Positions 25,524 through 34,560 of a stretch of DNA of 64,000 nt are shown in pieces; within the stretch, counting starts at the first letter, position 1; every line of letters starts with the position of its first letter. This DNA is from Arabiibacter massiliensis (GTDB lineage Bacteria; Actinomycetota; Coriobacteriia; Coriobacteriales; Eggerthellaceae). The position numbers and the translations under genes were made by a program. The notes beneath the pieces are model-generated. The model made no database searches. It had not been told where the DNA came from and saw nothing but the letters and a program-made list of their open reading frames with translations. The DNA lies in assembly GCF_900169505.1 (NCBI RefSeq), contig NZ_LT827021.1:372001-436000 (forward strand), given 5' to 3'.

Positions 25524-27872
25524 GTGGAAGACGAGGTGCGCGGGCTGACCGCAGCGGAGGTGGCCGAGCGCGTGGCCGCTGGCGCGGTGAACGTGGACGC
25601 GAGCGTGAAGACGCGCTCGGTCAAGCAGATCGTGCTGGAGAACATCTGCACGCTGTTCAACCTGATCAACGTCATCCTGGCGCTGTTCGTGCTGGTCACC
25701 GGCTCGTTCAAGAACATGCTGTTCATGGTGGTCATCGTATGCAACGTGTGCATCGGCATCGTGCAGGAGATCCGCTCGAAGCGCACCACCGACCGGCTCT
25801 CCATCGTGGCCGGCTCGAAGGCCACGGTCGTGCGCGACGGCCAACGCGTAGAGCTGCCGCTTGACGCGCTCGTGCGCGACGACGTGATCGAGCTCGGCCG
25901 CGGCGACCAGGTGCCGGCGGACTCCGTGGTGGTGTCCGGCGCGTGCGATGCGAACGAGAGCCTGCTCACCGGCGAGAGCAAGCTGGTGAAGAAGGCGGCG
26001 GGCGACGAGCTGATGAGCGGCTCGTTCGTGAACGCGGGCACGGTGCTCGCTCGCGTGGAGCACGTGGGCGCCGAGAACTACGCCGCCAAGATATCCGCCG
26101 AGGCCAAGCGCCGCAAGGCCGTGAACTCGGAGATCATGAACAGCCTGAACGGCATCATCAAGTTCGTGAGCTGCATCATCTTCCCGCTCGGGGCGCTGCT
26201 GTTCGCGCGCATGTTCTTCAGCGGCGAGGGCGTGGCGCTCAACCAGGCCATCCTCTCCACTGTGGCGGCGCTCGTGGGCATGATCCCCGAGGGGCTGATC
26301 CTCCTCACGTCCACGGTGCTGGCCGTGGCCGTGGTGCGCCTCGCGAAGTCGAAGGTGCTCGTGCAGCAGCTCTACTGCATCGAGACGCTCGCGCGCGTGG
26401 ATACGCTCTGCCTGGACAAGACGGGCACCATCACCACCGGCGCCATGGAGGTGGCCGCCGTAGAGGCGGTGCCCGGCGCGGATGCGGGCGAGGTCGAGGC
26501 CGCCTTCGCGTCCATCGCGCGGGCCGACGAGGATCCGAACGACACCGCCCAGGCCATCCTCGCGCATTTCGCGGGTTCGGCCGCGCGGACGCTCGCGCCC
26601 GTGCGCATGGTGCCGTTCTCGTCGGACAAGAAGTGGTCGGGCGCGGTGTTCGAGGGCGGGCGCGCCTACGTGATGGGCGCGGGCCGGTTCGTGATGGGCG
26701 AGGCGTTCTCGCAGGTAGAGGAGCAGCAGAACGCGCTGGCGGCCGACGCGCGCGTGCTGCTGCTCGCGCGCGTGGAGGGCTTCGACGAGGACGGCGGCAT
26801 CGTCGGCGCGCCCGAGCCGCTGGGGTTCGTGGCCATCCACGACCAGATCCGCGCCACCGCCGCGCAGACCATCGGCTACTTCAAGGAGCAGGGCGTCGAC
26901 CTGAAGGTCATCTCCGGCGACGACCCGCGCACGGTGTCCGGCATCGCCGCCAAGGTGGGCGTGCCGCACGCCGAGGAGTTCGTGGACGCCTCCACGCTGG
27001 CCGACGACGACGCGTCGGTGGACGAGGCCATCGCGCGCTACAGCGTGTTCGGCCGCGTGAAGCCCGAGCAGAAGAAGGCGTTCGTGCTGGCCCTGCAGCG
27101 CGCGGGACATGTGGTGGCCATGACCGGCGACGGCGTGAACGACACGCTGGCCCTCAAGGCGTCCGATTGCAGCGTGGCCATGGCGGCCGGCTCCGACGCG
27201 GCTCGCAACGTGGCGCAGCTGGTGCTCGTGGACAACGACTTCGCCGCCATGCCCAAGGTGGTGGCCGAGGGCCGGCGCTCCATCAACAACCTGCAGCGCT
27301 CGGCGTCGCTGTTCCTGGTGAAGACGCTCTTGTCCATGTCGCTGGCGGTGCTGTTCGTACTGCTGCCGTGGCAGTACCCCTTCCAGCCTATCCAGATGAC
27401 GCTCATCAGCGCGTTCACCATCGGGCTGCCCTCGTTCGTGCTGGCGCTCGAGCCCAATAGGGACCGCATCAGGGGGCGCTTCCTGGAGAACGTCATCGTG
27501 CGCTCGATTCCCGGCGCGGTGTGCGCCGTGCTCACCATCCTCGCGGTGAACCTGGTGGGCTACGGCTTCCTGCACCTGGACTACGCGCACGTGTCCACGC
27601 TGTGCGTGCTGCTCACGGCGTGGATCGGCGTGCTTCTGATCGTGCGGCTGTCCATCCCGTTCACGCCCATCCGCTGGGCCCTGCTGGTCGTGGTAGTGGG
27701 CGGCACGGTGCTGGGAGCCACGCTGCTGCACAACCTGTTCGGCATCGAGCCCTTCACGCCGGGCATGACCGCGCTGTTCCTGGTGCTGGCCGCGCTGGCC
27801 ACGGGCCTGTTTCGCGTGCTGTACGCCAAGATGGACGCCTGGCACGCCAAGCGCCTGGCGAAGATGGTGTAG
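25524..27872 (+). CDS. Cation-translocating P-type ATPase, CtpE-like
   Basis: 782 residues. Actuator motif LLTGES, phosphorylation site CLDKTGTIT and hinge MTGDGVNDTLALKASDCSVAM are all present. The fourth membrane helix reads MIPEGLILLTSTVLAVAVVRLAKSK; the PEGL and the absence of CPC or N-terminal metal-binding cysteines argue against a heavy-metal pump. The overall length and the C-terminal six-helix bundle resemble mycobacterial CtpE, a calcium transporter. GTG start, AAGGAGG at spacing 4. It stands alone and is followed by a repeat unit. Confidence 0.9.
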   Translation: MEDEVRGLTAAEVAERVAAGAVNVDASVKTRSVKQIVLENICTLFNLINVILALFVLVTGSFKNMLFMVVIVCNVCIGIVQEIRSKRTTDRLSIVAGSKATVVRDGQRVELPLDALVRDDVIELGRGDQVPADSVVVSGACDANESLLTGESKLVKKAAGDELMSGSFVNAGTVLARVEHVGAENYAAKISAEAKRRKAVNSEIMNSLNGIIKFVSCIIFPLGALLFARMFFSGEGVALNQAILSTVAALVGMIPEGLILLTSTVLAVAVVRLAKSKVLVQQLYCIETLARVDTLCLDKTGTITTGAMEVAAVEAVPGADAGEVEAAFASIARADEDPNDTAQAILAHFAGSAARTLAPVRMVPFSSDKKWSGAVFEGGRAYVMGAGRFVMGEAFSQVEEQQNALAADARVLLLARVEGFDEDGGIVGAPEPLGFVAIHDQIRATAAQTIGYFKEQGVDLKVISGDDPRTVSGIAAKVGVPHAEEFVDASTLADDDASVDEAIARYSVFGRVKPEQKKAFVLALQRAGHVVAMTGDGVNDTLALKASDCSVAMAAGSDAARNVAQLVLVDNDFAAMPKVVAEGRRSINNLQRSASLFLVKTLLSMSLAVLFVLLPWQYPFQPIQMTLISAFTIGLPSFVLALEPNRDRIRGRFLENVIVRSIPGAVCAVLTILAVNLVGYGFLHLDYAHVSTLCVLLTAWIGVLLIVRLSIPFTPIRWALLVVVVGGTVLGATLLHNLFGIEPFTPGMTALFLVLAALATGLFRVLYAKMDAWHAKRLAKMV

Positions 27873-27885
27873 CCTGTTTCCCCAA

Positions 27886-28019
27886 TGTCATCCTGAGCGG
27901 AGGCGCGCAGCGCCGAAGTCGAAGGATCCCGTGTGGGCCTTCAGGCCGCAAAGCCTTGCGGCCGCCCTCGCGCGGGATCCTTGCACCTCGTGCCCAACGT
28001 CGCTCCGCTCAGGATGGCA
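27886..28019. repeat. REP-like inverted-repeat unit, copy 4
   Basis: Starts TGTCATCCTGAGCG, ends CGCTCAGGATGGCA. The inner right arm is diverged (GGATCCTTGCACCTCG instead of GGATCCTTCGACTCCG). It sits between the ATPase and the histidine kinase promoter. Confidence 0.9.
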
Positions 28020-28024
28020 ACCTC

Positions 28025-28033
28025 TGCTAGAAT
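28025..28033 (+). promoter_or_regulatory. Extended -10 (TGCTAGAAT) of the two-component operon
   Basis: TG-C-TAGAAT, about 66 bp upstream of the histidine kinase ATG; GGAGGGAGG (28081-28089) is the ribosome binding site. Confidence 0.5.
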
Positions 28034-28099
28034 GGGGCGCTATGGGTCGCGAACTGCGGTGCGCGGCCGGGCGACGGAGGCCGGAGGGAGGCGGGGCGC

Positions 28100-30082
28100 A
28101 TGGGATCGAGGCGCGAGAAGGCGACGCTTGCGGCGGTGCTCGCGGTCATGCTGCTCGTATGCTTCGCGCTCGTGTTCCTGCGCAACGACTACCGCTTCCA
28201 GATCGTGCACCTGGAGGAGGTCGAGTCGACGACCGGCACCTGGGACCTTTCGGACGTCGACTTCTCGAACACCGTGGTGAAGATCGTGGGCGATGTGGAG
28301 TACGTGGAGGGCGCCATCCTCACGCCTGACGAGTTCGCCGCGCGCGAGGGGGAGGCGCTCACGGGCGACCCGGGCTACGCGTACCAGGCGCTCACGAGCC
28401 GCATCCGCCTTGTGATGCCCGAGGAGCGCACATACGCGCTCTGCGATTCCAGCATCGACTTCGCGCACCGCCTGTTCATCGACGGCGAGGAGCGCTTCGC
28501 GGCGGGCGTCCCCGCCGAGACGGCCGACGCCTTCGAGCCCGGCTACCAAACGTTCTCGCTCGAGGCGTACGCGCACGGCGGGCGCATCGAGGTCGTGCAG
28601 CAGGCGGCCAACTTCGTCCATCGGGAGAGCGGCGGCCATGACGGCATCCTGGTCGGCCTGCCGCCTGTGGTGCACGCGTTCATCGACGCGAAGGGCGATA
28701 TCGAGCTGGTCACGCTCGGCCTGTTCCTGGCGCTCTTCCTGGTGAACCTGGCGCTGTGGGCGTTCTTCCGCTCCTACAAGAGCAACCTCATCTTCGCGCT
28801 GCTGAGCCTGGTGTGGGCCGTGCGCACCGGCATCACCGGGGCGAAGATGCTCTACGAGGTGTTCCCTATGCTGCCGTGGGAGGCGGCGTTCAGGGTGGAG
28901 TACCTCACGCTGCCGCTCGGATGCATCCTCGTGGTGCTGCTGGTGGCCGACCAGTTCCCCGGCGTCATGCGCACCTGGGCGCGCCGCGCGGCGCTGGGCG
29001 CGTCGGCGGCGTTCGCGCTCGCGTTCCTGGTGGCCGACACGCTGTGGATGAGCCATGCGCTCACCGCGTACTACGCGGTGTTCACGGCCATCATCGTCTA
29101 CCTGGTCGTGCGGTTCGCCCGCACGATCCCGGCGCAGGTGCGCGCGCGGACGCTCACGGCGGGGCAGGCCGTGGCGCTGGCGGCGCTCGCCGTGTTCATG
29201 TACGCCGCCGTCCACGACGCCCTTTACTACCTGGGCATCTACTTGTTCGGGGTGAAGCGCGCCCTCGCGGAGCCCGCCATGCTGGTGTTCGCGCTCTTCC
29301 AGATGGCCGCGAACTTCCACGGCACCATGCGCGAGGTGGCCGAGGCGCGGCTGCGCGAGGAGCGCGCCGAGAGCGAGCGGGCGGCGCTCGCCCAGGTGAA
29401 CGAGCTGAAGAACGGATTCTACGCCGACCTGTCGCACGAGATGCGCACGCCGCTCACGGTGATAGCGGCCAACGCGCAGTTCGTGGCCGACGCGCTCGAG
29501 GAAGGGCGCACCGACGGCGAGACGGTGGACGACCTGCGCGCCGTGTCGGCCGAGGCGCGCCGCCTCTCGCAGCTGGTGTCGAGCATGGTGGACGTGAGCC
29601 GCATGCAGGAGGGCGCGCGGGGCCGCGCGACCGTGAGTGTGGAAGACCTCGTGCGCGACACGGCGCAGCTGTACCGCTCGCTGCTGGCGCGGCGGCGCAA
29701 CGGCCTGGAGGTGGAGGTGGAGGGCGGCCTGCCCGAGGTGGGGGGCGACGCCGACCAGCTGGTCCAGGTGCTCGTGAACCTGCTGGCGAACGCGAACCGC
29801 CACACCGCGCACGGTACGGTGAAGGTACGCGCCGAGCGTGCGGAGGACGGCGGCGTACGCGTGAGCGTGTCCGACGACGGCGAGGGCATGGACGCCGCGA
29901 CGCTGTCGGCCGCGTTCGAGCGCTACGCGCGCGGCGACGAGGCGGGAAGCGGCCTGGGGCTTCCCATCTGCAAGGGCATCGTGGAGCGCCACGGCGGCAA
30001 GATGGGTATCGAGAGCGAGCCGGGAGCGGGCACGCAGGTGTGGTTCACGCTGCCGGCGGCGAAGGAGGACGCGCATGGGTGA
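28100..30082 (+). CDS. Membrane sensor histidine kinase with 7TM sensor region
   Basis: 660 residues. An N-terminal membrane anchor (about 10-28) and an extracytoplasmic domain of about 160 residues are followed by seven hydrophobic segments (about 195-405), like 7TMR-DISM receptors. The kinase core has an H-box (DLSHEMRTPLTVIAANAQF), N-box (VLVNLLANANRHT), and G boxes (VSDDGEGMD, GSGLGLPICKGIVERHGG). It phosphorylates the response regulator whose start overlaps by 8 bp. The input signal is unknown. Confidence 0.92.
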   Translation: MGSRREKATLAAVLAVMLLVCFALVFLRNDYRFQIVHLEEVESTTGTWDLSDVDFSNTVVKIVGDVEYVEGAILTPDEFAAREGEALTGDPGYAYQALTSRIRLVMPEERTYALCDSSIDFAHRLFIDGEERFAAGVPAETADAFEPGYQTFSLEAYAHGGRIEVVQQAANFVHRESGGHDGILVGLPPVVHAFIDAKGDIELVTLGLFLALFLVNLALWAFFRSYKSNLIFALLSLVWAVRTGITGAKMLYEVFPMLPWEAAFRVEYLTLPLGCILVVLLVADQFPGVMRTWARRAALGASAAFALAFLVADTLWMSHALTAYYAVFTAIIVYLVVRFARTIPAQVRARTLTAGQAVALAALAVFMYAAVHDALYYLGIYLFGVKRALAEPAMLVFALFQMAANFHGTMREVAEARLREERAESERAALAQVNELKNGFYADLSHEMRTPLTVIAANAQFVADALEEGRTDGETVDDLRAVSAEARRLSQLVSSMVDVSRMQEGARGRATVSVEDLVRDTAQLYRSLLARRRNGLEVEVEGGLPEVGGDADQLVQVLVNLLANANRHTAHGTVKVRAERAEDGGVRVSVSDDGEGMDAATLSAAFERYARGDEAGSGLGLPICKGIVERHGGKMGIESEPGAGTQVWFTLPAAKEDAHG

Positions 30083-30785
30083 GGGCCGACGGGCGGGAAC
30101 GGTGCTTTTGGTGGAGGATGACGAGAGCGTGCTGCGGACGAACCGCCGCGTGCTCGAGCATGCGGGCTACGCGGTGCAATGCGCGGCCACGCTCGAGGAG
30201 GCGTGGCGGTTCTTGGGCGAGCAGCCGCCTGACGTCATCGTGCTCGACATCCTCATGCCCGACGGCAGCGGCATCGACTTCTGCGAAAAGGCGCGGCCCC
30301 TCACGCCCGCGCCGGTGTTGTTCCTGACGGCGCTCGACGAGCGGAGCGAGGTGCTGGAGGGCCTGCGCGCGGGCGGCAGCGACTACATCACGAAGCCCTA
30401 TGACGTGGATGAGCTGGTGGCGCGCGTGGACGCCCAGCTCTCGCTCGCGCGCATGAACCGCGTGGCGCAGAGCCGGACGCTCGTGCGCGGCCCGCTCGTG
30501 TGCGACCTCGTGGCGCACCGCGCCTACCTGGGAGGGCGCGACCTTCTGCTCACGTCCAAGGAGTTCGCGCTTTTGCTGGTGCTGGCGCGCAAGCCCGGCT
30601 GCACGCTCTCGCCCGAGCACCTCTACGCCACCGTGTGGAACCAGCCCCTGGTGAGCGGCGCCGCCACGCTGCGCCGCCACCTGTCGTCGCTGCGCCGCAA
30701 GCTGGAGGAAGCCGGCGGCGGCTGCACCGTCGAGGCCGTCTACGGCAAAGGCTACCGCTTCGAGGAGGAAACCCCGTCATCCTGA
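30075..30785 (+). CDS. OmpR/PhoB-family response regulator
   Basis: 236 residues. Receiver domain (LLVEDDESVLRTNRRVL; phosphoacceptor Asp in VIVLDILMPDGSG; Lys in YITKPYDVDELVARV) and a winged-helix DNA-binding domain (LTSKEFALLLVLARKPG...AATLRRHLSSLRRKL...VYGKGYRFE). It overlaps the kinase gene. The last codons and the TGA come from a repeat half-unit (GTCATCCTGA), so the protein ends TPSS at the repeat boundary. Confidence 0.94.
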   Translation: MGEGRRAGTVLLVEDDESVLRTNRRVLEHAGYAVQCAATLEEAWRFLGEQPPDVIVLDILMPDGSGIDFCEKARPLTPAPVLFLTALDERSEVLEGLRAGGSDYITKPYDVDELVARVDAQLSLARMNRVAQSRTLVRGPLVCDLVAHRAYLGGRDLLLTSKEFALLLVLARKPGCTLSPEHLYATVWNQPLVSGAATLRRHLSSLRRKLEEAGGGCTVEAVYGKGYRFEEETPSS

Positions 30786-31016
30786 TCGGAGCATCGCGGA
30801 TTGTCATCCTGAGCGGAGCGCGTCGGCGACGTGCCCTTTGTCATCCTGAGCGGAGGCGGCGAAGCCGCCGGAGTCGAAGGATCCCGTGCGGTGCCAGCCG
30901 GAAGTCTCCCGGCTATCGCCGCGCGGGATCCTTCGACTACGGCGCTACGCGTCTTCGCTCAGGATGACAACCAGGCTCCGCTCGCTCAGGATGATAACCA
31001 GCTCCGCTCGCTCGGG
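30776..31016. repeat. Composite REP region, copy 5 plus partial units
   Basis: A full unit at 30839-30969 (TGTCATCCTGAGCG to CGCTCAGGATGACA) is flanked by two left-end fragments (30776-30790, 30802-30822) and two right-end fragments (about 30973-31016). Together with a short promoter-like tail this accounts for the 331 bp gap between the response regulator and the surface protein. Confidence 0.88.
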
Positions 31017-31116
31017 TGGTATCCTGTGAATCGTGAAATTGCCGTAACCTTTCCCGTCGATTCCCTTTCCTATGGTTTGATGCCTCGATAGGTGAAAACG
31101 AGGAAAGGGTTCACTC

Positions 31117-32940
31117 ATGACGGGATGCACGACAGGCACGAGGGTAGGTCGGCGGATGCTCGCGCTGGCGTTCGCGGGGATCCTCTGCGCGGCCGCGAGC
31201 CTGGTCGCGACGATTCCGGCGTTCGCCGCCGACACCCACACCATCACGATCAAGGCGGACAACGGTGCCGTCGTCGATCCTGCCGGCTTGCCCCTCGGGG
31301 CGCCCACGAGGTACTATGAGGCGCAAGCGGGATCCGATCTGACGTTCATGTTCTACCCTCATAACCCAGACGGGCCGCAGTTTCGCATCGATAAGGTGCT
31401 GGTGGACGGCGTGAATGTCACTAAAAGCCTTGACTGCGGCACGTACACGCTGAGCAACATACAAGCGGACCATACGATCGAGGCGAGCTCCGTGTCGAGC
31501 ACGATCGACGTGGAGGGCTTCGGCTTCACGGGTGATATCGCGCTGGGTGATACCATGACGATCACGCCCTCGCCCGCGGGTGGGAACTGGTGGATTTCGG
31601 ATCGATCCGTGCTCGGTTTTCAGTCGAACGGCGAGGGCTCCTACACGCTCACAGGATTGAAGCCCGGCAACGCCTACGCCATGTACTCCGTCGATGACGG
31701 CAAAGGCCCCTTGATCCGTCGAATCTCCATCAAAGTCACCCACATCGCGTTCGATGTGGGCAACCTCAAGTACGAGGTGGTCACGGAAGGCGCTCCCGGC
31801 GGAGCGGGTGCGCCCGGCGAGAACACGGTTCGGGTGATCGGGGGAGCTGACGGGGCGTCGCTCGAGAGCATCGTCATCCCTGCGCGGGTTTCGGGTTACG
31901 TCGGCAGTCCCGGAACCGTGTTCGAGGTGGCGGGCATCAAATCCTCTGCCTTCTCGGACAACACGACTCTCGAGAGCGTGGATTTCTCGAGCTGCGATGT
32001 CGGCAATTCTTTTTCCGTTGGCAACGATGTCTTTAGGGGATGCACGAGCCTCAAGCAGCTCGTCTTCGGGCAAAAGACCGCTCCCACGATAGTCAATGCG
32101 TTCTACCTTGCACCCGATGACGGCACGGTGTACTACCCTGAAGGCGCCCAAGGCTACCGAACGGGTATGTTCAAGGCTGTGGACGGCGGCAACCAGCTGC
32201 CTAACTGGACGTTCGAGTCCTACCCGGCCCCCACCGCGCCGCAAAGCCTCTCCGCGGTTCCCGGAGACGGGAAGATCGGCCTCTCCTGGACCGCGCCGGC
32301 GGGCGTCATGGGCATTCAGAAGTACCAGTACTCCGTTACGGCCGAGGGCGGCGCCGACTCCTGGCAGGACGTGCCCGGCTCCGACCGCTCCACCGCAAGC
32401 TACGAGGTGACGGGCCTCGAGAACGGCACCGGCTATACCTTCAAGGTCCGCGCGATCAACAGCGTGGGCGCGGGCGAGGCGGCCAGCGTCACGGCCGCGC
32501 CGCCGGTCAAGCTGGTCGCAGTCGTGACGCCGCGCGCGGTGGCGGGCATCGCGAATGGCACGCCGCTTGCCGACATCCCGCTGCCGAGCCAGGTGACGCT
32601 CAAGACCGAGAAGGGGGACAGGCTCGCCGACGTCGCGTGGGACAGGACGGCGACGAAGCCCGCCTACGATCCGGCATCCCCGTCCAAGCAGACGTTCGCC
32701 GTGTCCGGTACCGTGACCCTGCCCGCCGGCGTGTCCAATCCGGGCGACGTTCCCCTCGAGACGAGCGTCTCCGTGACCGTGGACGCGAAGGTCGCGCCGG
32801 CGAAGCCGCAGCCGTCGGATCCCTCGCAGCCCAAGCCCCTTCTGCGCACGGGCGACGGCGTGCTGCCGCTCATACCGCTCGGCATCGCGGTCATCGCCGG
32901 CGGCGCCGTGCTCGCGGCGAGGAGGCTCCGCCTGCGCTAG
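31117..32940 (+). CDS. Secreted/cell-surface protein with LRR_5-like and fibronectin III domains
   Basis: 607 residues. Signal peptide (residues 1-43, cleavage after AFA). The middle (about 230-370) resembles BspA-type leucine-rich repeats (GIKSSAFSDNTTLESVDFSS...VFRGCTSLKQLVFG), followed by a fibronectin type III domain (about 375-465; APQSLSAVPGDGKIGLSWTAP...YTFKVRAINSVGAGEAASV). The C-terminus has LLRTGDG, a hydrophobic helix and RRLRLR, the layout of a sortase substrate with a non-canonical LPxTG. Likely wall-anchored adhesin; the ligand is unknown. Its stop overlaps the convergent pdxT by 4 bp. Confidence 0.82.
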   Translation: MTGCTTGTRVGRRMLALAFAGILCAAASLVATIPAFAADTHTITIKADNGAVVDPAGLPLGAPTRYYEAQAGSDLTFMFYPHNPDGPQFRIDKVLVDGVNVTKSLDCGTYTLSNIQADHTIEASSVSSTIDVEGFGFTGDIALGDTMTITPSPAGGNWWISDRSVLGFQSNGEGSYTLTGLKPGNAYAMYSVDDGKGPLIRRISIKVTHIAFDVGNLKYEVVTEGAPGGAGAPGENTVRVIGGADGASLESIVIPARVSGYVGSPGTVFEVAGIKSSAFSDNTTLESVDFSSCDVGNSFSVGNDVFRGCTSLKQLVFGQKTAPTIVNAFYLAPDDGTVYYPEGAQGYRTGMFKAVDGGNQLPNWTFESYPAPTAPQSLSAVPGDGKIGLSWTAPAGVMGIQKYQYSVTAEGGADSWQDVPGSDRSTASYEVTGLENGTGYTFKVRAINSVGAGEAASVTAAPPVKLVAVVTPRAVAGIANGTPLADIPLPSQVTLKTEKGDRLADVAWDRTATKPAYDPASPSKQTFAVSGTVTLPAGVSNPGDVPLETSVSVTVDAKVAPAKPQPSDPSQPKPLLRTGDGVLPLIPLGIAVIAGGAVLAARRLRLR

Positions 32941-33530
32941 GTCGCTGAAGTCGGCGGCGCATGCCTGATCGAGGCGAGGAAGGCGGCGTGGACGGCATCG
33001 GAGGCGTCCAGCTCGGGATGGAAGGCGAGGGCCCATTGGTTGCCGTGGCGCGCGGCCACGGTGTTGCCGTCCACGCAGGCCAGCACTTCGACGCCCGGGC
33101 CCGCCGCCTCCACGTAGGGCGCGCGGATGAACGTGCACGGCACCTGCCCGACGCCCGCGAGCTCGGCGTGCGTGCGGAAGCTCTCGAGCTGGCGGCCGTA
33201 GGCGTTGCGGCGCACCGTGATGGGCATGGTGGCCAGGTGGGGCTCCTCGCGCGGCTCGATGCGCTCGGCCAGGAGGATCATGCCCGCGCAGGTGGCGAGC
33301 ACGGGCAGGCCGGCCTCGATGCGCTCGCGCAGGGGCTCGAGCATCCCCAGCTCGCGGAGCAGCCGGCCCTGCACGGTGCTCTCGCCGCCGGGCAGCACAA
33401 GCGCGTCGAAAGGGCGCTCCAGGTCGGCGCGCTGCCGCAGCTCGAAGCAGGTCGCCCCCAGCCGATCCAGCTTGCGCTCGTGCTCGACGAAGGCGCCCTG
33501 CACGGCCAGCACAGCGACGACTGTTCCCAT
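32937..33530 (-). CDS. pdxT: Pyridoxal 5'-phosphate synthase glutaminase subunit
   Basis: 197 residues. It supplies ammonia to PdxS for PLP synthesis. Class I glutaminase-like triad motifs are visible: ALVLPGGESTVQG, nucleophile in ATCAGMILLAE, and His-Glu in ALAFHPELDASD. It begins 10 bp after pdxS on the same strand. The operon is divergent from the MocR-type regulator. Confidence 0.97.
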   Translation of the reverse strand: MGTVVAVLAVQGAFVEHERKLDRLGATCFELRQRADLERPFDALVLPGGESTVQGRLLRELGMLEPLRERIEAGLPVLATCAGMILLAERIEPREEPHLATMPITVRRNAYGRQLESFRTHAELAGVGQVPCTFIRAPYVEAAGPGVEVLACVDGNTVAARHGNQWALAFHPELDASDAVHAAFLASIRHAPPTSAT

Positions 33531-33540
33531 CGCGGCGCCC

Positions 33541-34437
33541 TTACTTCCCGCGCTCGGCCATGAGCACGTCGATCTCGTGCTCGTTGATGCCCACCATGGC
33601 CTCGCCCAGGTTCTCCGACAGGTGCGCGATGAGCTCGGCGTCCTCGAAGTTGGTCACGGCCTGCACGATGGCGCGGGCGCGCTTAGCCGGATCGCCCGAC
33701 TTGAAGATACCGCTGCCCACGAACACGCCCTCCGCGCCCAGCTGCATCATGAGCGCCGCGTCGGCCGGGGTGGCCACGCCGCCTGCGGCGAAGTTCACCA
33801 CGGGGAGCCTGCCCTCGTCGTGCACCTCGCGCAGAAGCTCGAGCGGCACCTGCAGGCGCTTCGCCTCCTCGTAGAGCTCGTCTTCGGCCATCGCCGCCAC
33901 CGCGCGGATCTGGCCCATGATCAGGCGCATATGGCGTACGGCCTGCACGACGTCGCCCGTGCCCGGCTCGCCCTTCGTGCGGATCATGCTCGCGCCCTCC
34001 GCGATGCGGCGCAGCGCCTCGCCCAGGTCGCGCGCGCCGCACACGAACGGCACGGCGAAGGCGTTCTTGTCGATGTGGAACACGTCGTCGGCGGGGGAGA
34101 GCACCTCGCTCTCGTCCACGTAGTCGATGCCTAGGGCCTGGAGCAGCTGCGCCTCCACGAAATGGCCGATGCGGCACTTCGCCATGACGGGGATGGACAC
34201 GGCCTCCTGTATGCCGCGGATCATGGCCGGGTCGCTCATGCGCGACACGCCGCCGGCCGCGCGGATGTCGGCGGGGATGCGCTCGAGCGCCATGACCGCG
34301 CACGCGCCGGCGTCCTCGGCGACGCGCGCCTGCTCGGGGGTGGTCACGTCCATGATCACGCCGCCCTTGAGCATCTGGGCGAGCGAGCGGTTCAGCATGC
34401 GGCGGTCGGCCTGCGGTTCGGGTGCGGTTTCTGCCAT
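33541..34437 (-). CDS. pdxS: Pyridoxal 5'-phosphate synthase subunit
   Basis: 298 residues. TIM-barrel enzyme condensing ribose 5-phosphate, glyceraldehyde 3-phosphate and ammonia into PLP. Conserved blocks: [87 protein letters not shown]. The start ATG 34437 has AGGAG 7 bases upstream. Confidence 0.98.
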   Translation of the reverse strand: MAETAPEPQADRRMLNRSLAQMLKGGVIMDVTTPEQARVAEDAGACAVMALERIPADIRAAGGVSRMSDPAMIRGIQEAVSIPVMAKCRIGHFVEAQLLQALGIDYVDESEVLSPADDVFHIDKNAFAVPFVCGARDLGEALRRIAEGASMIRTKGEPGTGDVVQAVRHMRLIMGQIRAVAAMAEDELYEEAKRLQVPLELLREVHDEGRLPVVNFAAGGVATPADAALMMQLGAEGVFVGSGIFKSGDPAKRARAIVQAVTNFEDAELIAHLSENLGEAMVGINEHEIDVLMAERGK

Positions 34438-34481
34438 GAGTAGGCTCCTTCTTCTTCGCGGTTTTATGTCGAACGAGGATA

Positions 34482-34507
34482 GAGTGAAAGTGGGTATGAT
34501 AGTATGT
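34482..34507. promoter_or_regulatory. pdxS/pdxR intergenic promoter-operator
   Basis: The 123 bp between divergent pdxS and pdxR holds a -10 like TATGAT (34495-34500) for pdxR and, on the minus strand, TTGGAC with ATACTATCATAC direct repeats downstream. Spaced repeats are typical of PdxR binding; assignment by position only. Confidence 0.45.
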
Positions 34508-34560
34508 CCAAAACGAAAGCAATCGATAAGGCCAGAAGTAGGCCAGCTGAGGAAGTCGTC

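Noticed and set aside
34504..34560. Upstream ATG for pdxR
   Set aside because: It sits 4 bases after the TATGAT -10 box, upstream of the likely transcript start, and has no ribosome site; ATG 34561 has GAGGAAG.
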